Assembly (NCBI GenBank): GCA_023231475.1 | Contig: JALJEE010000685.1 | Location: forward strand, 29,430 to 93,429 | Reading direction: 5' to 3' | Length of the DNA stretch: 64,000 nt | From: Seison nebaliae | Taxonomy: Eukaryota > Rotifera > Pararotatoria > Seisonacea > Seisonidae | Part shown: positions 44,664 through 58,049 of the stretch, in pieces | Numbering within the stretch: position 1 is the first letter of the stretch | Layout of the letters: each line of letters opens with the position of its first letter | The notes under the pieces: model-generated | Database searches by the model: none | The model's input: the letters and a program-made list of their open reading frames with translations, nothing else | Told to the model about the DNA's origin: nothing | Translations under genes and position numbers: made by a program

Positions 44664-45374
44664 AAAAAAATAATAAAAATAATATAAATAATAGCAAATC
44701 TCTCATAATTTCTCTCACTATTGTCAGTCTCATAATAAATCGTAGAAATTATTGAAAACTTTCAGTGATATAATATTGTTTATGATATAACTTTTTGTAC
44801 CACTGCACTTATTGAATGATAAAGTCATGAAATGAGAGTTAATTTAAATTAAACTTGCTTTTTGCAAATTCTTTTATATAATATTAAAAATTTTTCAAAA
44901 TTCATTGCAACATATTACCGTATTGATCATTGAGGCCATTTAGGATCATTCATCGAGAAAAAGTTATTACTTTTATCATTTTTTTTGTAACGAAAAACCA
45001 TGTGCAATAAATTGAAAATAGAATTGAAGAAATATAACAGCTTGGAAGAGTCTATAATATAGACTCTATATTAATGTTACACAAATAAAATTGTTCGATA
45101 TCATTTTTCCGAAAACAATCAAATCAACAATTTTCATTCTAACTAACATTACTTACAGTTGTTAGTTTAAAAAAACTAAATACATTGATATAATTAATTC
45201 GAAGAGATCAATGGCCTTAATAATATTAATAAAATTTTGTCTTGCCCAATTTTATTCAACTATCAAACAACTGCAAAAAATTTCAATATTGAAGCTTAAT
45301 ATGAGTACATCTATGATAGTTTCTTCTAGAAATATTCTAGAATATTCTAGAATTTCTATATTTTTCATTAATAT

Positions 45375-45524
45375 CTTATATCTTTTTCCATACTTTTTCA
45401 TATCTTTTCCCATACCTTTTCATATCTTTTCCCATACCTTTTCATATCTTTTCCCATACCTTTTCATATCTTTTTCCATACCCTTTTCCGTACTTTTTCA
45501 TATCTTTTTCCATATTTTTTTGCA
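45375..45524. repeat. 22-bp pyrimidine-rich minisatellite
   Basis: Tandem units of CATATCTTTTCCCATACCTTTT, three near-perfect copies flanked by degenerate ones. A plus-strand frame runs through it only because of the repeat (Phe/Pro/Ser-rich, no other support). Confidence 0.85.
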
Positions 45525-45959
45525 AATTTCTTCATCTTTAACTATCACATATATTCATATTTTTCTCTTTATGATTTCTAGTTTTAAAACTTATTTCATG
45601 AATATATAGGTTCATATATATGTCTTTAGTGGATATCGTATATGGGTTTTAAAACGCCATCCCTGTGTTTTTTTGAATGGAAAAAATGGTTTCATCGATG
45701 ACAATCGAATTCGTTGGATACTCAAGGGTTCGAATGCCTACAAGGGTTTATCACAGGGTTAAAAAAATTATATATAGGAATTTACTTGGAACATTTGGAG
45801 ACAACCATCACAACAATTTCCTAACAAGGAGAATTTGTTTGTAAGAAGAATTGGGAACTGATTTAAATTTGTAGGTTCTAATGTAACCACGATTCTCATT
45901 TTTCTTCAGATCCGGTTCTTCTTCTTTCCGCATTGTTTTTCAAGCCTGGTAATTGATAA

Positions 45960-46045
45960 AAGTTATGAAAATTATGAGAATTGATTAAAAATATCGTTGA
46001 ACACATTAGAGGTTTTTTTTAATATACAAGGGATCAATATCAAGT
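45960..46045. repeat. Direct repeat, copy 1
   Basis: AAGTTATGAAAATTATGAGA through TTTTTTTAATATAC..., matching copy 2 at 46335-46460 at both ends. Copy 1 lacks about 45 bp of the middle of copy 2. Family unknown; no target-site duplication identified. Confidence 0.6.
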
Positions 46046-46334
46046 CTCATTCTTCTTCAAGCTTATCCTAAGAGATCTATAAAACGATCGACCATATGGA
46101 GAGAAGGAGGTTAGACGGAGTTCAATCCGTCAATCTCCACCACCCACTGTTCTTTCATTCCTCCACTCCCACCTTCTTCAACAGCGCCACCCATTCATCA
46201 TCTCAACAATCCGCCGTCGATACGGAAACAATTGGCAGTATCCAAATTAGATGACATGGAGAAGTAGGAACAAGGCGGTCAGGAGGAAACTGATATCGAA
46301 CTGGAGTAATCTTTTTGTATAAAATATATTATCC

Positions 46335-46460
46335 AAGTTATGAAAAATTATGAGAATTAATTAAAAATACCGCAATAATATCATGCGCTGATAAAGAATA
46401 TGTATATATATTACCTGATGAACAATTTTGGAGATTTTTTTAATATACGAGAATCGATAG
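46335..46460. repeat. Direct repeat, copy 2
   Basis: Same orientation as copy 1, about 375 bp downstream, and longer in the middle. Together they bracket an unusually C-rich segment. Confidence 0.6.
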
Positions 46461-48146
46461 TGTTGGCCATTCATGTCGATTCATTGGCAATCAAATTGTT
46501 TTTTAAGTGGAGTGATTTAAAAATGTCAAATAATTTCCATAATTAATATGTCAAATATTGGACTAATGGTAAATATCATATAATTTATTGCAATATTGTT
46601 TTTTTATACGTTCAATGTAGTTCGTTCAATATTTATTTGTGGAAATCAATAAAATCATATTTTGGGATTATTAGATTATTATACAATTTATGTGTATCAA
46701 TTTGGCTTATTTATTAATAAAGGAAAAATGGTTTTCTAAATTAAATGGATCTTTTGTAATATAATATTGGTGATCAAGAACTCATGTTTGTCTACTCCAG
46801 GTATAATATTATATATCATTTAAATTTTTCGTATCTATGACAACGACCGTTAAGATTCAAATTAAATTAAATTTGATTTATGTCATTTTATTTCCCAATA
46901 AATACTATTATAATGAAAATGTTTGTTTTGCGGTTTTTTCTTAAAAATTCATTAAAGGTATAGAATTTAAAATTGTTGTAAGTAGCGATGTCCAAACGAA
47001 CACTAAAAATAATGGATCGTTCTCGAAAGGAATTGCCAGTGATTTCGACACCCATAATTTAATTTTATTGACAATCGGTGATTTCGTCACCTTCAAATGG
47101 TCTTTATTTTACTTCAATGATTTAGTCACCATCTTTCATAGTTTTTAGTCAAAGTTTTTGGATTTTAAACCAATTTGGTTGATTCATCACCCTCATGGCA
47201 AGGATTTGGACAGTTCATCATTCTTTTTGAATTATTGTGGTCGTTTCGCCACCCATTTTTTAAAACAGTTTGTATTAAATTGTATTGCTTTCCTTTGTCG
47301 TGATCAGCATTTTTGTACATTGCTGGCAATTTCATCAATATCAAGTTTTGATTCTTCTTTTCTTACATTATGAAAAGAATACCTAAATATTTCTCTTAAT
47401 TTAATGAAGCCATTTCGACTGAGAATTTTAATAAATTTCATTGAAAAAGAAATCAATTTGAAAATTATATGACTAAATTTTGTGAATTAAAAAATTAAAT
47501 TGAAAAGAATAATGAATTAATTTTATTGGAATATTATGGATTGGTTGTTGGAAGAAAAGTAAAATAATATTGTTAGGAATGAGTGCTTATCATTTAAATG
47601 TATAAATATATTGGGAGGATAGAGACGAATGATCTCCAATTGTATTTTCCTGTTATAATTACATAGATGTCCATAGATTCGTTGTTCAACAGAAAATAGA
47701 AGAAGAAAGAGAAATTGAGAAGTTATAATACGTCATTATAAATAGATAAATGTTAAGATTATTTAATGTGTTCGATTCCTTCTCCTTAAAAAGGAAATTA
47801 ATTCGCTTAAACAGTCTCTTCTATCGAATGTATCGAATGATAAGGATGACGATGCATTAGACTATGAAATGAAATTATTTATAATGGAAATTACGCAATT
47901 CTTTCTTGAACGTCATCTTTCGAATACCCATAAGAAACGATAAGAGAGAATAATATCGAGAAATATATAATAATTTTAATTGGTGATATGTATAATAATT
48001 TCTAATGAAATTTTTTTCATTTCATAAAATATTTGATTTACATACAAACAATATGAAAGACAAATCAAAAAAGAAATTTTTAATTTTATTTTAAAATTTC
48101 TGTTTAGATAAATTAATTTTCCTATAGAGAAATCTCAGTGAAGAAA

Positions 48147-49131
48147 ATGCAGACGACTTATGAAGATCGACCACAGACTTTTTCTTTCGAGAAATTATTC
48201 GATACTTCCCACATGTTATTCTTCAAAAATTCCACATTAATTATCTTCCATTCATTTCAAGATCACATAAAACCTTTCAACATTTGAAGAATGTTTATTC
48301 ATGTCTCACCGCTACTATCTTGTCAGCGGCTCTTGGATGTGCATTATCGATTTATTTATCGATTAATTTGTCGATGACGAGTTCTTGGGTTGGTACTTTG
48401 AAATTATTTCTCTTAACTAACATCTCAATGAAGTTATTGATTGATATAGTGGCATCGTTGGGAATATTATTTTATATTCGTTCAACGTCATCTCCAAGAT
48501 CTGAAGTTCAACTCAATCGATTTCTTGCTTTAGTGGCATTTGGTGGATTGAACGGCGTTTCACTAACTCCATTAGTCTCAAGTGTAATCCAAATAAATCC
48601 TTCGTTTAATTTTTTTCATCTTCGTCTCTTAACGTCATCTTGAACAGAATCATCGTCACGGCTCTATTGGCTACCACCACCATATTTGCATGTTTCACAC
48701 TTGCTGCATTGACACAAAAGAGTCGATCCTATATGTATATGACTGGTTTGTAATGTATTATCTAATTGTGATTCAAATAAATCTTTTTTAAGGTCTCCTT
48801 CTATCAGCATTCGGTGTCATTTCATTGGTAAGTTTAATGAATCTTTTCATTAGAAGTTCCGCAATGGAAATGGTTAGTTTAATTCTTAATATTTCATTCT
48901 TATAAATTTGTTGTTCAGTTAACAATTTATGGATCGTTAATCATATTCAGTCTATTCATCGTTTGTGATACACAAATCATCATTGCCAAAGCTGAAGAAT
49001 ACAGTCACTATGATAGTGTTGAGCAGAGTATTACACTGTTCTTGGATTTGATTAACATCTTTCAACACTTATTGATCATCTTGGGCAACAACGAACAACA
49101 GGAGAAGAAGAGGAATAGAAAGAATGAGTGA
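48147..49131 (+). CDS. TMBIM6: Bax inhibitor-1 (TMBIM6)
   Basis: ER multi-pass protein that limits ER calcium and stress-induced death. Exons 48147-48214, 48262-48603, 48648-48745, 48793-48872 and 48919-49131 give 266 residues. Exon 1 joins exon 2 as FDTSHISHKTFQHLKNVYS, matching the family's FSHITPSTQQHLKKVYA. Other marks: FGGLNGVSLTPL, TTTIFACFTLAALTQKRS-like, LFIVCDTQIIIAKAE (family LFDTQLIIEKAE), DSVEQSITLFLDLINIF, and a basic C-terminus (EKKRNRKNE). The calcium-sensing aspartates of the last helices (CDTQ, FLDLI) are present. Introns are 44-47 nt, all GTT. Confidence 0.95.
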
Positions 49132-49358
49132 AGAAGATTAGATTGGAATGAAAATTTATTATTTCTCTATGAAATTAAATGAATTTCTAATAAATTTATT
49201 GTTCATTGTGAATCTAAATTATTTCGACAAACGATGAATGTTAGATTGTGTGATGTGCTTTTTTATTAATAAATTCATCAAATTCAAAATCATTCCTTCA
49301 TTTTAACCATTTCTCAATCCTTCTTGTTCAATAACATCATTTATTAATTCAATTATTT

Positions 49359-50283
49359 TCATTTCAACATCTGATCCTTCGCCGTTCGCAATAATTGTGT
49401 TACTACTTGTTCGGTCGTACCGCCAGTCAAACTACTCGATGTTATTCCCTCATCACGTCGTCCCACTCGATCGACAACATGGCGACTTTCCGTTTCCAAA
49501 ATAATTCTAATCGTTAAAGATTCGTAATGTGAAAGAAGTGACATAATAAATTCATTAACCCATTATCACACACTTCATCCAATGCCAATAGAACTACATC
49601 GAGATTAGTCATTAAAGTTTTCTTCTCTGTACTGTCGTGCAAGAGAATCCCCAACGAATCGACGAAACACGATAAAACTGTTTTGAGCATACCCTTTAAA
49701 ATCATCATTCTTTAGATAATATGATTTTCAATCAATGTTCTAACTTCATTCACTGATGTACTTCCAACCACATAAAAATGTAAATCAACACTAGTTTGAA
49801 GAACGATTGATAATTCATCAAATAGAAGAATTTCAGCTAGAAAAAAATATCATAAAATTATAAATTTTATAAATAAGGAAACCGTTCGATCGAAATGTTT
49901 TTTTGAATAAATTCTTCTCGAATGCTCGTTGTTCTTTAATTGTTGGAAAGATGTAATCATCAAAATACTGTTGATTTTTTATTAGAGAATGATTTATAAG
50001 ATGATAAAAATAAACTTTTCCAATTATTCGACTTCCTTCATTATCGAGAACAATAATCGCTTTCACAGTATATAAAGTAGGTTCCTAAAATTTGAATAAA
50101 AGTCATTCTAATTAATCATTGGAAAAGATAAAACTAACGAGCATCGATGTTAACTTGTGGAATATTATGACGTAGAATCTTCAGATTTTTTTTTCTATAT
50201 TCTCTCTCATTCATTTGTACAAAGAATTTATTTTTAATCAAATATCGATTATTCTCTAAAGAAATATCTGAAAATAAGCTCAT
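49359..50283 (-). CDS. COPZ: Coatomer subunit zeta
   Basis: Small COPI coat subunit for Golgi-to-ER transport. Exons (reverse) 50155-50283, 50016-50084, 49883-49967, 49745-49836, 49560-49693 and 49359-49506 give 218 residues. From exon 2 onward it follows the family closely: [73 protein letters not shown]. Exon 1 adds a 43-residue charged N-terminus that the family usually lacks; a shorter start at 50214 (MNERE...) would give 195 residues. The acceptor of intron 4 (49694) was chosen because it keeps the family length. It lies divergent from calmodulin, about 150 bp away. Confidence 0.9.
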
Positions 50284-50429
50284 TAGAAATTAATTTTTAA
50301 ATTGGATTTCCTGCACTCGAACATTGCTTAACGACCAAATTTTTTCTCAATTAATTTAACATTAACGATTGAATTCCATTCATTTATCGATAAATAATTC
50401 TTATTTATATCGATTTATTCTCGTAGTGA

Positions 50430-50882
<453 letters not shown>

Positions 50883-51468
50883 ATATTTAGATATCCTCAT
50901 AAACAAATATCGACGAAAATGAATTCCATTTCAAATTTTAAAGATCTATATGAATAACGACTAATCTTCTTTCTTTCCTTCTTTTAGTGACCGTCTAATT
51001 TTGTGTCTAAATTGTGACAACATTAAAATAACCTTCCAATTCTGTTTCTTTTTAATAATATATATATACTATACTATTTATGCTAATTCTCAAAAATCAT
51101 AATTTAATTCCATTGTTCTCGATATTATTATAAGTAGAGTAAAGATAATATGAAGTTTTAAATTTAAATATTTTAATTTATAATAAAACACTTCTGAATG
51201 ATCGTTTAATTAATTTGTAAATTAATTATTAATTAGTCATTATTAAAGTTATTTAAGTAAAGTGTGATAATTTATTTATCGAATAATGTTAAGTAACATT
51301 CTAGAGAAGTGGAAGTTACTCTACTTTATAACATGTTGACAAGCAGCGTATTATACAAATTCAATGTTCGTTGAAAATTGTTATTAAACAAAATAATGAT
51401 TTTTTTGGATTATTCAAATAATTATTTTGACATGTTTAACGTGATAATTATATTTGATTGTTTAGTAA
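50883..51468. other. Convergent intergenic region
   Basis: 3' UTRs of calmodulin and the TRPA-like gene; a TA-rich run near 51057-51072. No gene seen. Confidence 0.5.
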
Positions 51469-54400
51469 TTAAATTACTGAATCAGCTTTATCATTTTGTA
51501 TGGACGTTGTACCGGAATCTAGATTATAAATAAATCGAATTTTTTGATATTCTATTTTGTTAACGATCTCTTCATCTTCGATTGGTTTAATTGCCACAAT
51601 GAATAAATTTATAATACAATAAGTTCCAAGTAGAATGGTGACCTTCTCAAAGAATATTCGAGATATCGGTTTTGTCTTTTCTGTATCCGGAAATTCTTGC
51701 GCCATAATTGCACCAAGTACTTCAAGTGATACTTCAAAAGCATCTGCTTTCCTCTCATACTGATAATACATTAAAATCGCCGAATAAATTATAAAGACAG
51801 CAGCTAGAATGCCAAAACTGGCAAATAAAGGAATCAGTTCTTTCAATCGAACGATATGATATCCAAATTTACGGAATCCAATAAAAATAAAAGATTCAAA
51901 TAATAACTTCCCAATAAGAACGAGACTACATAGGAAATAGAAACAATATGCAATATTCCAATCATGATTACTTGTCAGTGCTCCATCAACATTCATATCA
52001 TCTTTATATATTAATTGAATTGCTCTTACTATGCAAATTGCCATGGTGAAAGCATAAAATATCAACCAACAACATGTCCATCGATATTCGATGATTTTGA
52101 TTATAACCTTTTCTTTGAATTTCGACCGGACGATATTATTAGTATTATTCAATCGACTACTTATTAATGATATTCGTATATATTCAGCAAAACATTTATA
52201 TTTTCGTTCTATCGAATATTTCTGCTCATATTCCATATATCCTAAAATTATTAGACAAATACAAGCGATTGTTATCATTATAACTTTATTGACATGATAT
52301 ACCTCTTTCTTGTTTGTTGCATTCTCTGACATGATTAGAAAGTATATTACTAATATGGTTGGTAATAATCGTTTCACATGTTTATCTGTTTTCAAATTAT
52401 TATATGAATTATTCCGCACAAATTTCTGACATATCGGAACAGAAGCCAAATCGTAACGTTTCCAATAAAGAATTGCAAATGGGATTGAACTATGTTGTTG
52501 ATTTGCTGCTCTAGTTCCTGCCGATTTCTCAAACAGTCCAATGTTATTCGAATCGATATTTAATAAATATTTTGCTACCTCATTATTCTGACGAATCGCT
52601 GCAATTGTCAATCGGAAGATGTTATTGTCATTGTTCCTATAAAGAATTTTAAAAACTTTTTCTGGTTTGTCATTTAATTCAGCCTAAGAAAAAGAAAAAT
52701 TAACAGAATTTACTCATGAAAAGGAAATAAAACAATTTTTAATAACCGAATTTTTAGGTAATAATTCTTTGAGGATTAAAGGGATTATTGAAGAATTTTG
52801 ATGAGCTAATGAATATTCTAATGATGTTTTTTCATCCAGTTCATGATGGAGTAAATAATGCCAAAGTTCGAAATCACTTTTGGTATGTTTCAACAGTAAT
52901 TTTAATGCCGTAAAATCTTGTTGATTTTTATTAGGAAGAAACAGTGTTTTCACGTCAACAGGTATGGTCATATTGCTGATGAGGAAAATGGTATTATTTG
53001 AACGATTACTTCCATTCGGTTTGTAATGTTCGTAGTCTTTCAAAATATCAGCATGTTCTCTCTTGTGATATTTGTCAGATTTAAATTCTTGAAGAAGACG
53101 AACTAGAACATCTTCCTTCTGATAATTATCATGAATAAACTTCTTTAACAATATTGGTAATTGATTAATAGGTGATATATTATCCATATTCTTCTTATTA
53201 ATAACGTTAATGAAATTCTCTAATTTATTTCGATCATTTAAAATAAGTTCATAACAACTGTTATCTAATGTGGGAGTTGATGGGCTTCGTGAGAAGAAAT
53301 ATTGTAATATCGTTTCATTACTCGTATTCAATGCCAGTTTAATGAATGTACTCCACGCAGTTGATCGATTATTAATAAAATAATGGTTCTGTGTAACTAA
53401 CATATCAATAATTTCCAATTGTTGATAAGATATTGCATAAGCCAATGGCGATCCACATAAAAATGTCAAATAATCATTATCATCAAAATATTGAAGGAAA
53501 TATTTTAATATTTTACTGTTACCTTGTCGTATGGCAATGTGCAATGCAGTACAATTGTGATAATTGTGTAATTTCAGTAAATCTTTCAATTTTTCTCGAA
53601 TAACAAAATTATTCTTTTTCATCAAAATTTTCAAGAAATTATAATCTTCCAAGGAAACAACATAATGGAGGAGATAATCATCTTCTTCATATAAGTAATT
53701 GAAAATTTTATCTTTTTCATTCTTATTCTTACCGTCATACAATTTGTTCAACAACTTAATTGCTGTATTTGTTGATTTGCTCAATAATAAGTTCTTGATG
53801 AGAAACATATAATTCTTTATTTTTTTCTTTGTCATTTTTAAATTTTGAATTGATTCTTCAGCGATCGTTGTCAGTTTCAATAGAATATCTTTCAATTCTG
53901 GAGTAGCTGTTAATTCGATTGGAGAACCAGAGGTAAAAAAATTTGATGTTAAAGTATTTGGATAATTCCCAATTTCTCTAATTGATAATAAACGTCGTAA
54001 AAATTGGGTCATGCCGGAAACAATGAGGAGAGATAGAAAACTGGTCCGTTTAGGAATAACTTTCGTATTAGCATTGCTGGTAAATATTTGGGTATTCTCA
54101 CTCGTTAATATCGAGTTATGGGAAAATTTTTTGTTAAAGATAAATTTTTCAATTTCTTCATTTGTCAAATCATTAATTTTGTTATGTAAAATTAAATGAT
54201 GAATTGCCGTCAGTTTAGTTTCCTTATTTGGTTTTGTGAATAAATTATAAATTTTTCGTTCATCATAATTTTTGTTAAACACCTCACGCCAATTACTCAA
54301 TGGAAATTTGTTCAGTTTACAATACTCTTCAAACATGTTCGTCGTTGGAGTGATCATTGGAATATTGTTCGATATCAATATTTCGACCATTTTAAAGGAT

Positions 54401-55257
54401 TGTAGTTCAGGAAAGTTATATAAAATTTCTTTTTCAAGCGGAAAATGTTCACGAAAACTGTTTAACTTCTTTAAATATTCTCCAACTAGTTCAACTAAAT
54501 CATAAAATATCCATTTTTTTATTTTATCCTTTTGACAAAAGTAGAATAAATAAAAATCTTCTTTACTACTTTGGCGGATGTTTTTTAATATTTCCTTTTG
54601 TACTTCCACATTCAATATATCAGGATAATAACTACTGCCATTAACATCATCCGGCTCATTATGGATACTAAAATTCTTTCCAAAATTTCTATTAATTAAA
54701 CTGTAAAATTTTGCTTCTAAATCAATCGGCAAGTTCCCAATAGCATTCATCACTTCGTTATTATAGAAAATAGTGTTATCTCTTGTTTGTGAATTTTGAA
54801 AATATCGTTTGAAATATTCAATGAACTGTTCGAAACATGTCACGGCACTACGTTCTGCACAATAAGGTAAAATTCTTGAATTCTTATTGAAAACCTTCTC
54901 ATAGAAATTGGGTATTAGATATTCCAATATAATCGGATCATCTTCATTTATTATTTCTTTGATTATAGCTATGATATCTTTTAACTTAAGTCTCGACGGT
55001 CCATATTGAGTATAGACGTGGAAAAATATCTTATAAAATTTTTGTTTTATACAATCCTTTAGTATTTGAGTGATGTCCAGAATAATTCGGTTTCCATAAA
55101 ATTCACGTTCATATGATTTGATAATGATCAACCGAGTTGCTTCGTCAATTTCTTGTTCTTTGCATAAACTGTAGATAGCTGAAGATATATTGTTCAATGA
55201 CTCATTTTTCCCAAGAGCGGGAATTCTTTCTGATACAGTTTTCAATTCAAGATTCAT
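51469..55257 (-). CDS. TRPA-family (painless-like) ankyrin-repeat cation channel
   Basis: Large membrane protein of 1241 residues. Exons (reverse) 52747-55257 and 51469-52683 across a 63-nt intron. The long N-terminal half has ankyrin-type repeats, clearest at NYHNCTALHIAIRQGNSKIL, GSPLAYAISYQQLEIIDMLV, QDFTALKLLLKH and KTSLEYSLAHQNSSI. The C-terminal 350 residues hold six hydrophobic helices (from RLLPTILVIYFLIMS to VTILLGTYCIINLFIVAI), with a pore-like segment (FEVSLEVLGAIMAQEF) between the last two. The layout of ankyrins, six helices and a short tail fits TRPA/painless sensors of heat or irritants. The sequence is very divergent, so subfamily and stimulus are uncertain. Confidence 0.75.
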
Positions 55258-56248
55258 GATATTTCAAGGAATTAAGAGGCAAATCATATTTTATGATATT
55301 ATCATAAATCATATATTCATACATTTATTGGACATTCATGATTTAATGACGTAATGATTAAAATAAAATGAATCATAATTTTATTCGAAAATATTCGTCT
55401 TTTTTTGATAATAACATCATATTACGACATTATATTTAATGAAGAATGTTCTTCAAATTTATCAACAATATATAAAATATTTACTCTCATTATTGCGCAA
55501 CATAACATTGTTAATGAATCATTGTTATGAACATTTTGGTTAGATCCCATTATTACTTAAATGAGATACATTTCGTTGAATCCATTTGAATTTAATTTCG
55601 TACGAACAATAATTTTATGAAATTAAGTTTTTTTCACTCTCACATGACATAGCAATTTGTTTTATGACGGATAATTATAATATTCTTCCCTAGAAATGGT
55701 AAGTTCTTAATAACCGCAAAATTTTTTAACATAACATACTATATATACTATTTTTAAAAATTAATAAAATGTCCATTTTTTCTGTCCGTTTATCTGAAAC
55801 TTCTGTGCGGAAAGTTTCATTAATGTCGCAGTTAAGTGAAGTAATAATTTTCATACTGTTAATAGCACTAAATGCGCACTTAAAAGGGCACAGGTTTTTG
55901 AAAGCACATACACTGATTAATGTTTAATCTATATTTTAAATTTGACATTTAAGCAAAGAAAAAAAGAAAATTATATGTATAGAATTAAACATAATAAGAT
56001 TTTATTCTCTGTGAAATCGAAATTTTAATGTGAAACAAAAAAATGTATTTCTAAGATTGGTCAATTATCTAGTGGAATCTGCATTCAAATCAGTAATAAA
56101 CTAACTAAAATCAAATGGATTCAGTTTAGAAAAAATGAAGTTGATCATAGAATAAACTTTATAAGTTTTTAGGGTTTCATCTTCCCCATTTTAACCACCT
56201 CTATCTGCGGCTATATAAATCGTTACTATTATGAATGGTTATTAAATG
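55258..56248. other. Intergenic region
   Basis: AT-rich; TRPA-like promoter and lysozyme-gene 3' UTR. No other gene. Confidence 0.5.
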
Positions 56249-57105
56249 CTAACCGCATTTATCGACTTCTTGACCGAAAATTGCAGTCGATGGATTTTGA
56301 CAGCCTTGAGGCCCTCCGTTCAGAACTCGAGCATATACACTGCATGATAATGGATCATGTCCAGCACAATATTTACCTTGAATTTATAATCATTTCTTGT
56401 TTAAGTCCAGAAGAGTTTAGACAAACCGTAGCGTTGCATATATGCTTTTATACATTGATCAGAACAAGTTCTGTCTACTGCGCATTCCTCAAAACCTAAT
56501 AGTGTTCACGTATACAATTGATAACAAATTCTGAGATACCAAGAAATAAGCTTAACTGTTTCCTGGTCTTCCACAATCAACATAAAAAGGTTCAGATATC
56601 TGATAATAACCACATCCAGATGGCTTACATTTTAATGGTTTACATTCACTTTTCTTTTCACACATACAATCAAGACATTCTTGTGATAAGTCACCGGATG
56701 TTAGACTTGGAACTGCTGCAGGTTTTGGAGCTTGGTAATTGTTGCTACCTTGGCTATTTGTTGCTATAACACTTAAAGATTCTTTTAATTAAACAGTAAA
56801 CACAATTGATTTATTGAATAAAGTTCTAACCATCGACAGGGTCTTCGGAAGGGTTGTAATCAACTCCAACTTTTTCAACTAGAAATTAAATTATAATAAA
56901 ATATTTGTTAAAACATTATCTAACGACATTCTCTGCATTCATCGGAATTGCATTTAACATCACAGGTACAATCAGAGCATTCGTCTTTGAAAGCACATTC
57001 TGTCGATTTGAAGAAAATGACTAAAAATCAATAAGGTTAATTTAAAATACAGTAACAAATTGAACCATTGAACAAGCAGAAATAAAATGCTACGTGAGTC
57101 CACAT
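56249..57105 (-). CDS. i-type (invertebrate) lysozyme-fold protein without catalytic acids
   Basis: Secreted destabilase/i-type lysozyme relative, 195 residues. Exons (reverse) 57066-57105, 56925-57020, 56831-56878, 56557-56763, 56427-56495 and 56249-56376; all donors GTT. The signal peptide is MWTHVAFYFCLFNVIFF. An N-terminal Cys-rich insert (ECSDCTCDVKCNSDECRECLE) precedes a linker and the lysozyme core: CLDCMCEKKSECKPLKCK, GCGYYQISEPFYVDCGRPG, CSDQCIKAYMQRYG, ARVLNGGPQGC. The family Glu (in CKMESGC) is Lys here, and the stretch carrying the catalytic Asp (CKMDMGSLSCGY) is shortened to KPSGCGY without Asp. Muramidase activity is therefore unlikely; an isopeptidase, binding or antimicrobial role by charge remains possible. 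Confidence 0.85.
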
Positions 57106-58049
57106 TTTTTCTCAAATATGATGTTGAAGATAATAAAATCAACTGAAAAACCTTTGAATTTATATATTTCCCTATTCGATAAATATGGCAACTGTTTTAA
57201 TTAAAACATACTGAAGTTCACATTCCTTCAAAGTTGATGTAACGTTAAAATTGTTTTCAATTAACTTTATCGCATTTTTTAATAGATGGTATATCGGAAC
57301 GATACTGGGCATGGAAGATTTTTGTTTTTTTGCTTGTCAATATTTATCGAGCACATTAGTTATATGTACATCTAAATATTTATCAGTCGGTCAAAGTCAT
57401 AGTTAGTCATTAAATGATGAAGACATTTAAGTATTTTCGAATTAGTATAACATTCAGTAACATTACAAGACTTTAATCCAACAATTTTAATATCTTATTG
57501 CAAGAATTGTAACCACTGTCAAAATTATCATAATTAAGATGATTCTTAAAAGCAATCTCTGAACGATAAATCAGAATTCATTTTCAACCTAGAAATGATT
57601 GTTAGTCTGAAAACATTGTGAAAGAGTTTGATAATCATCCAATGTGGTAATTTAATGAGTATTCAAAAGTAATCGGAAAAAACTTAATTATTTTAAAAAT
57701 GGTTTTATCATTTTTATAATAGCATTATATCCGTAAAAGAGTACACCGTAAGAATGATAACTTCAGAAAAAAAAAATTAAAGATTCATTCTCAAATAATT
57801 GATTAATTACCTAATTTTATTCTTCTTTATTGATTTTATTATTTTTGATAGTCGAAAATCCAATTTAAGTAGAATATATTATAAAATTTGTCAGTAAATG
57901 TGTCTTGTCAGTTTTGGAGAAGCTGGTTGTCTCTTTAAAAGAGAGTAACTACTTACTCGAGTAAGTAATCCATTGGAATGGTGGAAGTGATGGCAAAAAA
58001 TTTTCTGTCGTATATGATGAGATAGAGAACATCAAACATCAGACACTGC
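57106..58049. other. Intergenic region
   Basis: AT-rich, no gene. Contains a perfect 16-bp palindrome (ACTTACTCGAGTAAGT) at 57951-57966, next to the Tc1 remnant. Confidence 0.5.

Larger units (their letters stand above)
44664..48146. other. Gene-poor, repeat-bearing region
   Basis: About 3.5 kb without a supported gene. It contains an HSE-like cluster (45324-45356), a pyrimidine minisatellite (45375-45524), a pair of direct repeats flanking a less AT-rich island (45960-46460) and a weak array of GATTTCGTCACC-like motifs (47035-47250). Frames at 45211-45609 and 47158-47373 follow the repeats and are not called. Confidence 0.6.

Noticed and set aside
45048-45066. Short inverted repeat (GAGTCTATA/TATAGACTC)
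   Set aside because: Arms of nine bases are common by chance in sequence of this composition; no flanking element seen.
45211-45609. 132-codon Phe-rich frame
   Set aside because: It runs through the pyrimidine minisatellite and has no start context, signal peptide or family feature.
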